A DNA stretch of 6,086 bases from Sulfurimonas sp. (GTDB lineage Bacteria; Campylobacterota; Campylobacteria; Campylobacterales; Sulfurimonadaceae). Where the stretch lies: the NCBI GenBank assembly GCA_027047745.1, contig JALTUB010000156.1:1-6086 (forward strand). The letters run 5' to 3'. The notes beneath the pieces were generated by a model. That model saw nothing but the letters and a program-made list of their open reading frames with translations, was not told the DNA's origin and did not search any database. A program made the position numbers and the translations under genes. Shown here one piece after another: positions 1 through 6,074 of this stretch (the stretch's first letter is position 1; every line of letters begins with the position of its first letter).

Positions 1-2499
1 ACAGATAAAGAGTATCAAAGAATGCGTAATGCCTCTTTTGATATTTTAAGAGAGATAGGTGTTGATACTGGTGGCTCAAATGTTCAGTTTTCTATAGATC
101 CAAAAACTGGAAGAATGATTGTTATAGAGATGAATCCTCGTGTTAGTCGCTCTTCTGCTCTTGCATCAAAAGCTACTGGATACCCAATCGCAAAAGTAGC
201 AACACTTTTAGCAGTTGGTTTCACTCTTGATGAGATTACAAATGACATAACTGGTACTCCTGCATCTTTTGAACCAGTTATCGACTATGTTGTAACAAAG
301 ATTCCTCGTTTTACATTTGAAAAATTCCCTGAGGCACAGAGCACTTTAAGTACATCTATGAAATCAGTTGGTGAAGTTATGGCTATCGGTAGAACATTTA
401 AAGAGTCTCTTCAAAAAGCTCTTTGTTCACTAGAGACTGGTCTTTGTGGTCTTGATGAAATAGATGCAGATGATGAATTTGTAAAACATGAGATTCGCCG
501 TCCAAATGCAGATAGAATTCTTTATGTAGCAGAAGGTTTTCGCCGTGGCATGAGCATAGAAGATATGTTTGACACTTGTGCCATTGACCCTTGGTTTTTA
601 TATCAGATCAAAGAGTTAATAGAATCAGAAGCAAAGGTTACAGACAAAGTTCTTTTTGATGATGAAAAGATGAGAAGTTTAAAAGTAGATGGTTTTTCAG
701 ACAAACGCATCGCCCAACTTATAACTAAAAACTCAAATCATGATATAGAAGAAAATGAAGTTTACTCTACAAGAAAATCATTAAAGGTAAATTTAGAGTT
801 TAATGAAGTTGATACTTGTGCTGCTGAGTTTGAAGCTTTGACTCCATATCTTTACTCAACAACAAATATCACAAAAATTCCAAATGTCACTAAACGAGTA
901 AGCGATAAGAAAAAAGTTCTCATACTTGGTGGTGGACCAAATCGTATAGGTCAAGGTATAGAGTTTGACTACTGTTGTGTTCATGCTGCCTTTGCTCTAA
1001 AAGAGATGGATATCGAGTGTATCATGTATAACTGTAACCCTGAAACTGTCTCTACTGATTATGATACTTCTGATGTTTTGTATTTTGAACCAATAGATTT
1101 TGAGCATGTTCGTGAAGTGATAGAAAATGAAGAACCAAATGGCATTATAGTTCACTTTGGTGGGCAAACACCTCTAAAACTTGCAGACTCTCTTACAAAG
1201 ATTGGTGCAAATATCTCAGGAACTCCATCGGCAGTTATTGATTTAGCTGAAGATAGAGAACAATTTAGTGACTTTGTTAAAAAGAATGGACTAAAGCAAC
1301 CAGAAAATGGACTAGCTCGTAAAAAAGAAGAGGCAGTTCCAATAGCAGAAAAATTGGGTTATCCTGTTTTAGTTCGTCCATCTTTTGTTCTTGGTGGTAG
1401 AGGGATGAAAATAGTTTACTCAAAAGAGGAACTAAATGAGTATATGGCTCTTGCAATCTCTGTATCAAATGAAGCACCTGTTCTTATAGATAAGTTTTTA
1501 GATCAAGCTATTGAGCTTGATGTTGATGCTATCTGTGATGGGGTGGATGTTTATATCGGTTCTGTTATGCAACACATCGAAGAAGCAGGAATCCACTCTG
1601 GTGATAGTGCATGTTCTCTTCCTCCTGTAAACCTTAGTGATGAAATGATAGAAAAAGTGGAACAACAAACTAAAAAGATAGCGCTCGGTCTTGGAGTTAT
1701 AGGACTTATGAATGTTCAGTATGCTATTTATCAAGATGAAATATATCTTATAGAAGTAAACCCTCGTGCATCTCGTACAGTTCCCTTTGTAAGTAAAGCT
1801 ACAGGTATGCCACTTGCTAAAGTTGCAACTCGCGTTATGCTGGGCGAAACTCTTAGAAGTTCTTTGGACTTTTATAACAAATATGACATAGTTCAAGAAA
1901 AAAATGGCTTACTAAAACCAAAGTTAAAAGGTCATGTTTCAGTAAAAGAAGCTGTTTTTCCTTTCCATAAACTTATTGGTGCAGACTTGGTTCTTTCTCC
2001 TGAAATGAAATCAACTGGTGAAGTAATGGGAATCAGTAAAAACTTTGGTGTATCTTTTGCAAAAGCTCAACTCTCTGCTGGAAATAAAATACCGACAGGT
2101 GGAACTTGTTTCTTGTCATTTGTAGATACAGATAAACAACATGCGGCAGAGATAGGTAAAGGACTGGTAGGTCATGGGTTTAAACTTGTAGCAACTAAAG
2201 GAACACAAGCTGTTTTAGAAGAAGCAAATATCCCTTGTGAGTTAGTTCTTAAAATATCTGAAGGTCGTCCAAATATCGAAGATAGCATGAAAAATGACGA
2301 GATAGCAATGGCAATCAACACTTCTGATAACAATACATCTAAAAAGGATGCTGTTGTCATCCGTCAAGAGGTACTAAAGAGAAACATACCATATTTCACT
2401 ACACTTAGCGCTGCAAGAGCTCTTATACTTGCTCTTGATGAGATGGGTGATGACTCTTGGTCAAACGCAACTGCATTACAAGATTTTCTTATAAGATAG
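1..2499 (+). CDS. carB: Carbamoyl-phosphate synthase large subunit, 5'-truncated by window edge
   Basis: The large subunit of carbamoyl-phosphate synthase uses two ATP, bicarbonate and ammonia (supplied from glutamine by CarA) to make carbamoyl phosphate for pyrimidine and arginine synthesis in the cytoplasm. The frame is open from base 1 (TDKEYQ...), so the ATG at 22 is internal. By alignment from memory to E. coli CarB (N27 here to N283 there), about 256 N-terminal residues lie outside the window, and the whole protein would be about 1,088 residues, normal for the family. Visible parts in order are the end of the first ATP-grasp domain (GGSNVQF, then IEMNPRVSRSS at about nt 127), the oligomerisation region, and the second synthetase half. 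That half has GGGPNRIGQGIEFDY at about nt 928, NPETVSTDYDTSD at about nt 1036, RPSFVLGGRGM at about nt 1375 and IEVNPRASRTVPF at about nt 1750. A C-terminal MGS-like allosteric domain follows from about nt 2086 (ATKGTQAVL, EGRPNIED, INTS). All recognisable catalytic motifs are intact. The TAG stop overlaps the next gene's GTG by one base. Confidence 0.98.
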   Translation, partial: TDKEYQRMRNASFDILREIGVDTGGSNVQFSIDPKTGRMIVIEMNPRVSRSSALASKATGYPIAKVATLLAVGFTLDEITNDITGTPASFEPVIDYVVTKIPRFTFEKFPEAQSTLSTSMKSVGEVMAIGRTFKESLQKALCSLETGLCGLDEIDADDEFVKHEIRRPNADRILYVAEGFRRGMSIEDMFDTCAIDPWFLYQIKELIESEAKVTDKVLFDDEKMRSLKVDGFSDKRIAQLITKNSNHDIEENEVYSTRKSLKVNLEFNEVDTCAAEFEALTPYLYSTTNITKIPNVTKRVSDKKKVLILGGGPNRIGQGIEFDYCCVHAAFALKEMDIECIMYNCNPETVSTDYDTSDVLYFEPIDFEHVREVIENEEPNGIIVHFGGQTPLKLADSLTKIGANISGTPSAVIDLAEDREQFSDFVKKNGLKQPENGLARKKEEAVPIAEKLGYPVLVRPSFVLGGRGMKIVYSKEELNEYMALAISVSNEAPVLIDKFLDQAIELDVDAICDGVDVYIGSVMQHIEEAGIHSGDSACSLPPVNLSDEMIEKVEQQTKKIALGLGVIGLMNVQYAIYQDEIYLIEVNPRASRTVPFVSKATGMPLAKVATRVMLGETLRSSLDFYNKYDIVQEKNGLLKPKLKGHVSVKEAVFPFHKLIGADLVLSPEMKSTGEVMGISKNFGVSFAKAQLSAGNKIPTGGTCFLSFVDTDKQHAAEIGKGLVGHGFKLVATKGTQAVLEEANIPCELVLKISEGRPNIEDSMKNDEIAMAINTSDNNTSKKDAVVIRQEVLKRNIPYFTTLSAARALILALDEMGDDSWSNATALQDFLIR

Positions 2500-2927
2500 T
2501 GAGCGTAATATTAATACAAACCGACACAACTGTCGGTTTTTTATCTCAAAACGAGAAAAGACTTCATGAGATAAAATCAAGAGATACTTCCAAAGCATTT
2601 ATAAAAGTATATCCAAATTTTACAAGCTTCAAAAAAGATAAAAACAGAGTTCCAAACGCTCATAAATCAAAGGTTCGACACTCAAATAAAACAACTTTCA
2701 TAGTGAAAAACATAGCTTTTAGAGTTGCAAATCATAAAGTAAATTCTAGCTTAGTAAATGCAGAGTGGTACTATTCTACATCTGCAAATGAAACATCAAA
2801 AAGTTTTAACAGACTGTTTTGTGAAGAAAAAGCTGATATAATCATAGAAGACAAAGAGTCCTTTCATGAAGGAAAGGCTTCAACTCTTTTAAAAATAAAC
2901 TCTAAAAAGATGAGGAAATTACGATGA
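2499..2927 (+). CDS. Short Sua5/YciO/YrdC-family protein
   Basis: This 142-residue protein resembles the Sua5/YrdC (TsaC) fold, whose best-known members make threonylcarbamoyl-AMP for the tRNA t6A modification. Visible signatures are the N-terminal QTDTTVGFLS (residues 7-16, matching the YPTDTxxGL motif), IKSRDTSK (25-32, giving the family K-x-R as K26/R28), KTTFIV (64-69, the G-P-x-T-x-V strand), FRVANH (74-79) and YYSTSAN (91-97, giving S-x-N as S95/N97), then GKASTLL (125-131). The KxR...SxN set is therefore present, but the usual KRP proline is missing and the chain is shorter than the usual 180-200 residues. GTG 2499 was chosen because the TDTTVG motif must be included and no ATG, GTG or TTG lies in frame between 2502 and that motif. 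A longer version from TTG 2457 would run 43 bases into carB. There is no clear Shine-Dalgarno, so translation probably depends on coupling to carB. From memory, Campylobacter has a similar small gene after carB. Family membership is fairly sure; the t6A role is not. Confidence 0.82.
   Translation: MSVILIQTDTTVGFLSQNEKRLHEIKSRDTSKAFIKVYPNFTSFKKDKNRVPNAHKSKVRHSNKTTFIVKNIAFRVANHKVNSSLVNAEWYYSTSANETSKSFNRLFCEEKADIIIEDKESFHEGKASTLLKINSKKMRKLR
2518..2542 (+). terminator. Terminator-like hairpin with T6 tract inside the start of the Sua5-like gene
   Basis: A perfect 9-bp stem pairs AAACCGACA (2518-2526) with TGTCGGTTT (2531-2539) around a CAAC loop, and six T residues (2537-2542) follow, the classic form of a Rho-independent terminator reading rightwards. 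The hairpin begins 19 bases after the carB stop. It also lies inside the next reading frame, where it encodes the conserved TDTTVGF motif, so it may be a true terminator or attenuator for carB or a coding coincidence. On the other strand the T run is only three bases, so it would work in one direction only. The structure is certain; its function is inferred. Confidence 0.5.
2912..2916 (+). promoter_or_regulatory. Ribosome binding site GAGGA for the membrane protein gene
   Basis: GAGGA sits inside the end of the Sua5-like gene, seven bases before the ATG at 2924. This is good spacing and fixes that start, which overlaps the upstream TGA as ATGA. It is the clearest Shine-Dalgarno sequence in this gene run. 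Confidence 0.75.
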
Positions 2928-3373
2928 CTAAATTTTTTCAAGCACTCTTAACTGGTGTATTCTTTACTTTTATTTTAGATTTTTTTCTTTTTTTGGGTAT
3001 CAAGATAAATTATATTGACTTTTACAATATTGATTTATACTATAATATTTTATTTGCTGATCATCAAAATATTTATATTTACACGATTTGTAGTATATTG
3101 ATAGGCTATATTATGATTTATATTGATAACAATAAAATAAGCACTATTGTACTAGCAATACTTTTTGTCACTGTTAGTTTAAGTTTGATAAAACCTATCG
3201 GAAAAAGTATTGGGGAGTCATTATTGATGACAAAAAATATCACGCTTCAAGATACTAAACATACTTACATCGGAGATATATATTATGATGGAAGAAAAAA
3301 TATAACATTTTATGACCATGAACTTAAAAAAGTTATAATTTTAGATAAAAAAAGATTGATTAAAAATAAATAA
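2924..3373 (+). CDS. Small inner-membrane protein of unknown function (three predicted helices)
   Basis: I do not recognise this 149-residue protein. It has three hydrophobic segments at about residues 4-26 (very rich in Phe), 49-67 and 73-90, so it is very likely in the inner membrane. A polar, strand-like tail of about 55 residues follows (roughly 95-149), with GDIYYDGRKNITFYDHELKK near residues 117-136 and a basic end (KKRLIKNK). The tail's alternating pattern suggests a small beta domain. The short N-terminal basic patch (K3) and the basic end make the topology uncertain. Its ATG overlaps the stop of the Sua5-like gene by four bases and has a good ribosome binding site, which is a strong sign of real, coupled translation. 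The UPF0323 lipoprotein follows after 12 bases, so an envelope role alongside that protein is possible but not shown. It is richer in AT and in Ile, Tyr and Phe codons than carB, as expected for a membrane protein. Confidence 0.85.
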   Translation: MTKFFQALLTGVFFTFILDFFLFLGIKINYIDFYNIDLYYNILFADHQNIYIYTICSILIGYIMIYIDNNKISTIVLAILFVTVSLSLIKPIGKSIGESLLMTKNITLQDTKHTYIGDIYYDGRKNITFYDHELKKVIILDKKRLIKNK

Positions 3374-3376
3374 GGA
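3372..3376 (+). promoter_or_regulatory. Ribosome binding site AAGGA for the UPF0323 lipoprotein gene
   Basis: AAGGA overlaps the TAA stop of the membrane protein gene (3371-3373) and lies nine bases before the ATG at 3386. It supports that start and suggests that the two genes are translated from one mRNA. Confidence 0.7.
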
Positions 3377-3385
3377 TAGAACTAA

Positions 3386-3958
3386 ATGGCAAATAATAAA
3401 TATATATCATCAATAGCTAGTGGAATTGGACTAGGTAGTGCTGGAATAGCTATGATGAGTATTCTAACAGGATGTGAAGCACCTCAAGAGAAACAACAAA
3501 ATAAATACCTTGTCATAGAGAAACAAGCAAATGGAAAATATGTTGTGGTAGAAGAGATGCCGACTAAAGGTCCTAACCGTGCGATTATTCGAGAAAAAGA
3601 TGCAAATGGGCATGTAACTGAACGGTTCATGAATGAAGATGAGATGAAAGCTTTAGCCGAGCAAGAGTATCAAAAAGTTCAAAATGGCACAAGTGAAACA
3701 ACACAACAAAACAGTGGTGAGGGAATGGGTTTAGCAGGAACTATTTTAGCTGTGGCAGCTGGTTCACTTATGGGAAATATGATAGCAAACTCGCTCATGA
3801 ACAACAAAAATTTCTCAAGAAATGCAACAACATCCAATAGAAGTGCTTACAGTCGTTCAGCTGCTGGTAAAGCTTCAAAAACATCTTCAAGCAGAAAAAG
3901 TTTTTTTGGTGGATCTAGTAAAAGTTCATCAAGAAGTGGTGGTTTTTTTGGTGGTTAA
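3386..3958 (+). CDS. UPF0323-family lipoprotein (YgiB-like) with Ser/Arg/Gly-rich tail ending in Gly-Gly
   Basis: This 190-residue protein has a lipoprotein signal: a hydrophobic stretch at residues 7-27 and a lipobox LTGC (27-30), so Cys30 should be lipidated after cleavage and export. A small conserved region follows (residues 40-100) with KYLVIEKQANGKYVVVEE, GPNRAIIREKD and a charged helix rich in Glu and Gln. Next comes a Gly/Ala-rich hydrophobic segment at 113-138 (GMGLAGTILAVAAGSLMGNM) that looks like a glycine-zipper membrane helix. The end (143-190) is low-complexity Ser/Arg/Lys/Gly with two FFGG units, and the protein finishes on FFGG. I recognise it as the UPF0323 family of Campylobacterota (Cj0371 and HP0232, from memory), in which the next gene is also a GspS-like protein. 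The order lipobox, glycine-rich helix, Ser/Arg tail and final GG recalls E. coli YgiB. Its biochemical function is unknown. The next gene starts three bases after its stop. Confidence 0.93.
   Translation: MANNKYISSIASGIGLGSAGIAMMSILTGCEAPQEKQQNKYLVIEKQANGKYVVVEEMPTKGPNRAIIREKDANGHVTERFMNEDEMKALAEQEYQKVQNGTSETTQQNSGEGMGLAGTILAVAAGSLMGNMIANSLMNNKNFSRNATTSNRSAYSRSAAGKASKTSSSRKSFFGGSSKSSSRSGGFFGG
3900..3954 (+). repeat. Direct repeat of a 13-mer containing T7, in the lipoprotein tail
   Basis: GTTTTTTTGGTGG occurs identically at 3900-3912 and 3942-3954, 42 bases apart (14 codons, in frame). Each copy encodes an FFGG unit. Slippage in a T7 run, or recombination between the copies, would alter or shorten only the last residues of the lipoprotein. 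Confidence 0.85.
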
Positions 3959-3961
3959 TAG

Positions 3962-5140
3962 ATGGTAAAGTTAAAAAAAGTAAATCCTATCTCAGATGAA
4001 AAACTAGAAGAGATTGGCTTTAATTGGCACACAGATAGTGATGGAAGTAAATATATAAGTAATGAACTTGTAGAGGTTTCACAAGATGAAGCTGAGGCTT
4101 ATTATACTGCAACAAATACGATTTATGATATGTATGTTCAAGCTGCCCAGTATGTTATAGACCATGATCTTTTCTTTGACTTGGGGATTCCATTTAATCT
4201 AGTCCATAGCATAAAAAAGAGTTGGGAAAATGATGTTCACTGGCATATTTATGGGCGTTTTGACCTAGCTGGTGGGATTGATGGCAAAGATATAAAACTT
4301 ATAGAGTTCAATGCTGATACACCGACTTCATTATATGAAAGTGCCCTACTCCAGTGGGCTATACTTAAGCATAACAATCTGGATGAAAATAAGCAGTTTA
4401 ATACTATTTATGAATCTATAAGCGATAATTTTAAAAGACTAATCACTCTTTTTGAAGACACCAAAGAGTTTGACAACAAATATGATGGCTGGAAAATCCT
4501 TTTTTCTTCCATTTCAAACAATGAAGAGGAGGAAGCTACAACAAAACTTCTACAGCAAATGGCAACTGATGCAGGTTTTAATACAGCTTTTGAATACTTA
4601 GAAAATACACATTTTGATGAAGATGGTATCTATGATGCTGATGGAAATATTTATGAGTATTGGTTCAAACTTTACCCTTGGGAAGATATAGCTCATGATG
4701 AGCCAGAACTAGCAACATCGCTAACAAATATCATGCAAAACCAAAAAGCAATAATACTTAACCCAGCATATACATTACTTTTTCAGTCAAAAGGTATGTT
4801 AAAAATACTATATGATTTGTTTCCTGATTCTCCATATCTCCTTAAAACTGCTTACGAGCCATTACAAAACACCAAACAAGTTGAGAAGTCAGTTTTTGGT
4901 AGAGAAGGTGCTAATACAGCGATAATTGATGAAAATAACCACTTGATAGAAAAAACTGACGGACCTTATGATAACTATAAAAAGGTCTATCAAGAGTATG
5001 TAGAATTTCCACAAGATAGCAATGGAGAAAAATACCAAGCAGGAGTATTTTTTGCCTATGAAGCCTGTGGACTGAGCTTTAGAAAAGGCTCAGAGATTAT
5101 GGATAATATGTCTAAGTTTGTGGGGCATCTAGTTCTTTAA
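3962..5140 (+). CDS. Glutathionylspermidine synthase family protein (YgiC-like ATP-grasp amide ligase)
   Basis: This 392-residue cytoplasmic protein belongs to the ATP-grasp C-N ligases related to the synthetase half of E. coli Gss, which joins the glycine carboxylate of glutathione to spermidine. Key motifs are GRFDLAGG (98-105; R99 and D101), IEFNADTPTSLYES (114-126; E115 and N117), K277 in FQSKGMLKILYDLFP, K309 in KSVFGREGAN (309-318), a Gly-rich ATP loop, and GLSFRK (370-375; R374). By pattern these match the Gss residues for magnesium (D318, E330, N332), ATP (K498, K533) and phosphate (R316, R598). The set looks complete, so an active ligase is likely. The length matches YgiC/YjfC (about 386), and the amidase domain of Gss is absent. 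YgiC-type proteins, as I recall, do not make glutathionylspermidine, so the substrate is open. It starts three bases after the lipoprotein stop with only GGTGG upstream, which suggests translational coupling. Its 3' end overlaps the convergent Wzz-like gene by 29 bp. Confidence 0.95.
   Translation: MVKLKKVNPISDEKLEEIGFNWHTDSDGSKYISNELVEVSQDEAEAYYTATNTIYDMYVQAAQYVIDHDLFFDLGIPFNLVHSIKKSWENDVHWHIYGRFDLAGGIDGKDIKLIEFNADTPTSLYESALLQWAILKHNNLDENKQFNTIYESISDNFKRLITLFEDTKEFDNKYDGWKILFSSISNNEEEEATTKLLQQMATDAGFNTAFEYLENTHFDEDGIYDADGNIYEYWFKLYPWEDIAHDEPELATSLTNIMQNQKAIILNPAYTLLFQSKGMLKILYDLFPDSPYLLKTAYEPLQNTKQVEKSVFGREGANTAIIDENNHLIEKTDGPYDNYKKVYQEYVEFPQDSNGEKYQAGVFFAYEACGLSFRKGSEIMDNMSKFVGHLVL
5072..5093. 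other. 9-bp stem-loop near the end of the ligase gene
   Basis: CTGAGCTTT (5072-5080) pairs with AAGGCTCAG (5085-5093), one G-T wobble included, around an AGAA loop. No T run follows on either strand, so it is not a standard terminator. Read leftwards it lies 18 bases past the stop of the Wzz-like gene, where it could protect or define that mRNA's 3' end. Confidence 0.3.
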
Positions 5141-6074
5141 AACCTTTAATAAACTCTAAGAAAAATACTAAAAATACAGATAAAATTAAGCCAGTGATAA
5201 AAGCAACTATAACTATTAGCTTTTTCTTCGGTTTAATAGGATAATCATTTGTTAAAATTGAACCAACTATATGAGAATTTTTATAGTTGTGTGGAAGTAG
5301 CATTGATGCTAAAATATTTTTCTTCTCTCTTAAGTCCCAAATGATGTTAGTATTTAAATTTTCTTTTTTATTTCGCAAGTCAATCAATTGTAAATTTGAC
5401 TTCAATATAAAATCCAATAAATCTCTTTTTTGCATTAATTCTAAAGCAGCCAACGATGGATTTTTAGTTTTTATAACTTTAAAGTTTTTTTCTATCGATT
5501 TAATTTGTTTTGCATAGTTATGTAAACTATCTTCTTGAAGTTTTATCTTATTATCTAAAAGGACTGTCTCTTTGTTTTTTATATTTTGAATCTTTCTTTC
5601 AATATTTTCTATTTCAAATTTACGCCTTTTGCTTACATCATCAAGAATTTTCTGATGTTTTGTCTGTATGTAAGTAATTACCTCATTTATCTTTTTAGTT
5701 GCAAGTTCGTTTGAAATAGCTTCAGCTTTTATCTCTATAAAATCATTTTGTTTCTTAGGAACAGTTATTGAAGCGATCTTTGCTGGTGCATCCTTATCAT
5801 TCTTATGCATATCAACAAAAATAACATTTAATTCTTTTGTTAATTGTACAGCATTATCAAGTGCAGTTTTTTTATAAGTAATTTTATTATTATTTATATT
5901 TGGTTTCAAATAATTACCGATTTCTACAATGGCATCCTCTTCATAAACAGGTGTTTTACTAAATGCATAAACCATTGCCAGCAATGTTACTATTGTTGTA
6001 AATATCATAATAAATTTTTTACGCTTACTTAGTGTTAAAAATAACTCTCTTAAATCTATTTCATCTTCTTTCAT
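5112..6074 (-). CDS. Wzz-type polysaccharide chain-length determinant protein
   Basis: This 320-residue inner-membrane protein has the layout of polysaccharide co-polymerases (Wzz), which set the length of O-antigen or capsule chains made by Wzy. A short cytoplasmic start (EIDLRELFLTLSKRKK) leads to a first membrane helix at about residues 21-39. A large periplasmic part follows, with a VYEEDAIVEIG strand (43-53) typical of the Wzz domain and a long, Lys/Glu/Ile-rich coiled coil from about 130 to 250. Last come a proline segment (P279, P282, in YPIKPKKK) and a second helix at about 286-308. Only about 12 residues follow it, with no tyrosine-kinase domain, so it resembles the short PCP-1 type. 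The start ATG (6074-6072) is the only sensible one, because the next Met (M23) falls within the first helix. No ribosome binding site shows in the 12 bases left at the window edge. Its 3' end overlaps the ligase gene on the other strand. More polysaccharide genes probably lie to the right, but that is inference. Confidence 0.9.
   Translation of the reverse strand: MKEDEIDLRELFLTLSKRKKFIMIFTTIVTLLAMVYAFSKTPVYEEDAIVEIGNYLKPNINNNKITYKKTALDNAVQLTKELNVIFVDMHKNDKDAPAKIASITVPKKQNDFIEIKAEAISNELATKKINEVITYIQTKHQKILDDVSKRRKFEIENIERKIQNIKNKETVLLDNKIKLQEDSLHNYAKQIKSIEKNFKVIKTKNPSLAALELMQKRDLLDFILKSNLQLIDLRNKKENLNTNIIWDLREKKNILASMLLPHNYKNSHIVGSILTNDYPIKPKKKLIVIVAFITGLILSVFLVFFLEFIKGFKELDAPQT

Noticed and set aside
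22..24. ATG at 22 as the start of carB
   Set aside because: The frame is open to base 1, and the preceding residues TDKEYQR match the conserved CarB sequence just before MRNAS. The gene is truncated by the window and does not start here.
1498..1896. 132-codon open frame on the minus strand inside carB
   Set aside because: It lies wholly within a highly conserved carB region, its translation is Cys/Tyr/Ser-rich with no family-like pattern, and no ribosome binding site was seen. It is a shadow of the coding strand.
2457..2498. Upstream extension of the Sua5-like gene to a TTG at 2457
   Set aside because: It would overlap carB by 43 bases and add 14 residues (MVKRNCITRFSYKI) before the family's normal N-terminal strand. 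The GTG at 2499 gives the usual short lead to the TDTTVG motif.
3015..3046. TTGACT (3015-3020) followed by TACTAT at 17 bases and TATAAT at 20 bases, inside the membrane protein gene
   Set aside because: It could be a sigma-70 promoter for the lipoprotein and ligase genes, but in such AT-rich sequence these hexamers are frequent by chance, the perfect TATAAT has the wrong spacing, and the leader would be over 330 bases. Primary-transcript mapping would settle it.
5287..5517. 76-codon plus-strand open frame opposite the Wzz-like gene (and a similar one at 5844-6032)
   Set aside because: Both are antisense to the coiled-coil and N-terminal parts of the Wzz-like gene, have Phe/Cys/Ile-rich translations expected from the reverse of Lys/Glu/Asn codons, and show no start signals.
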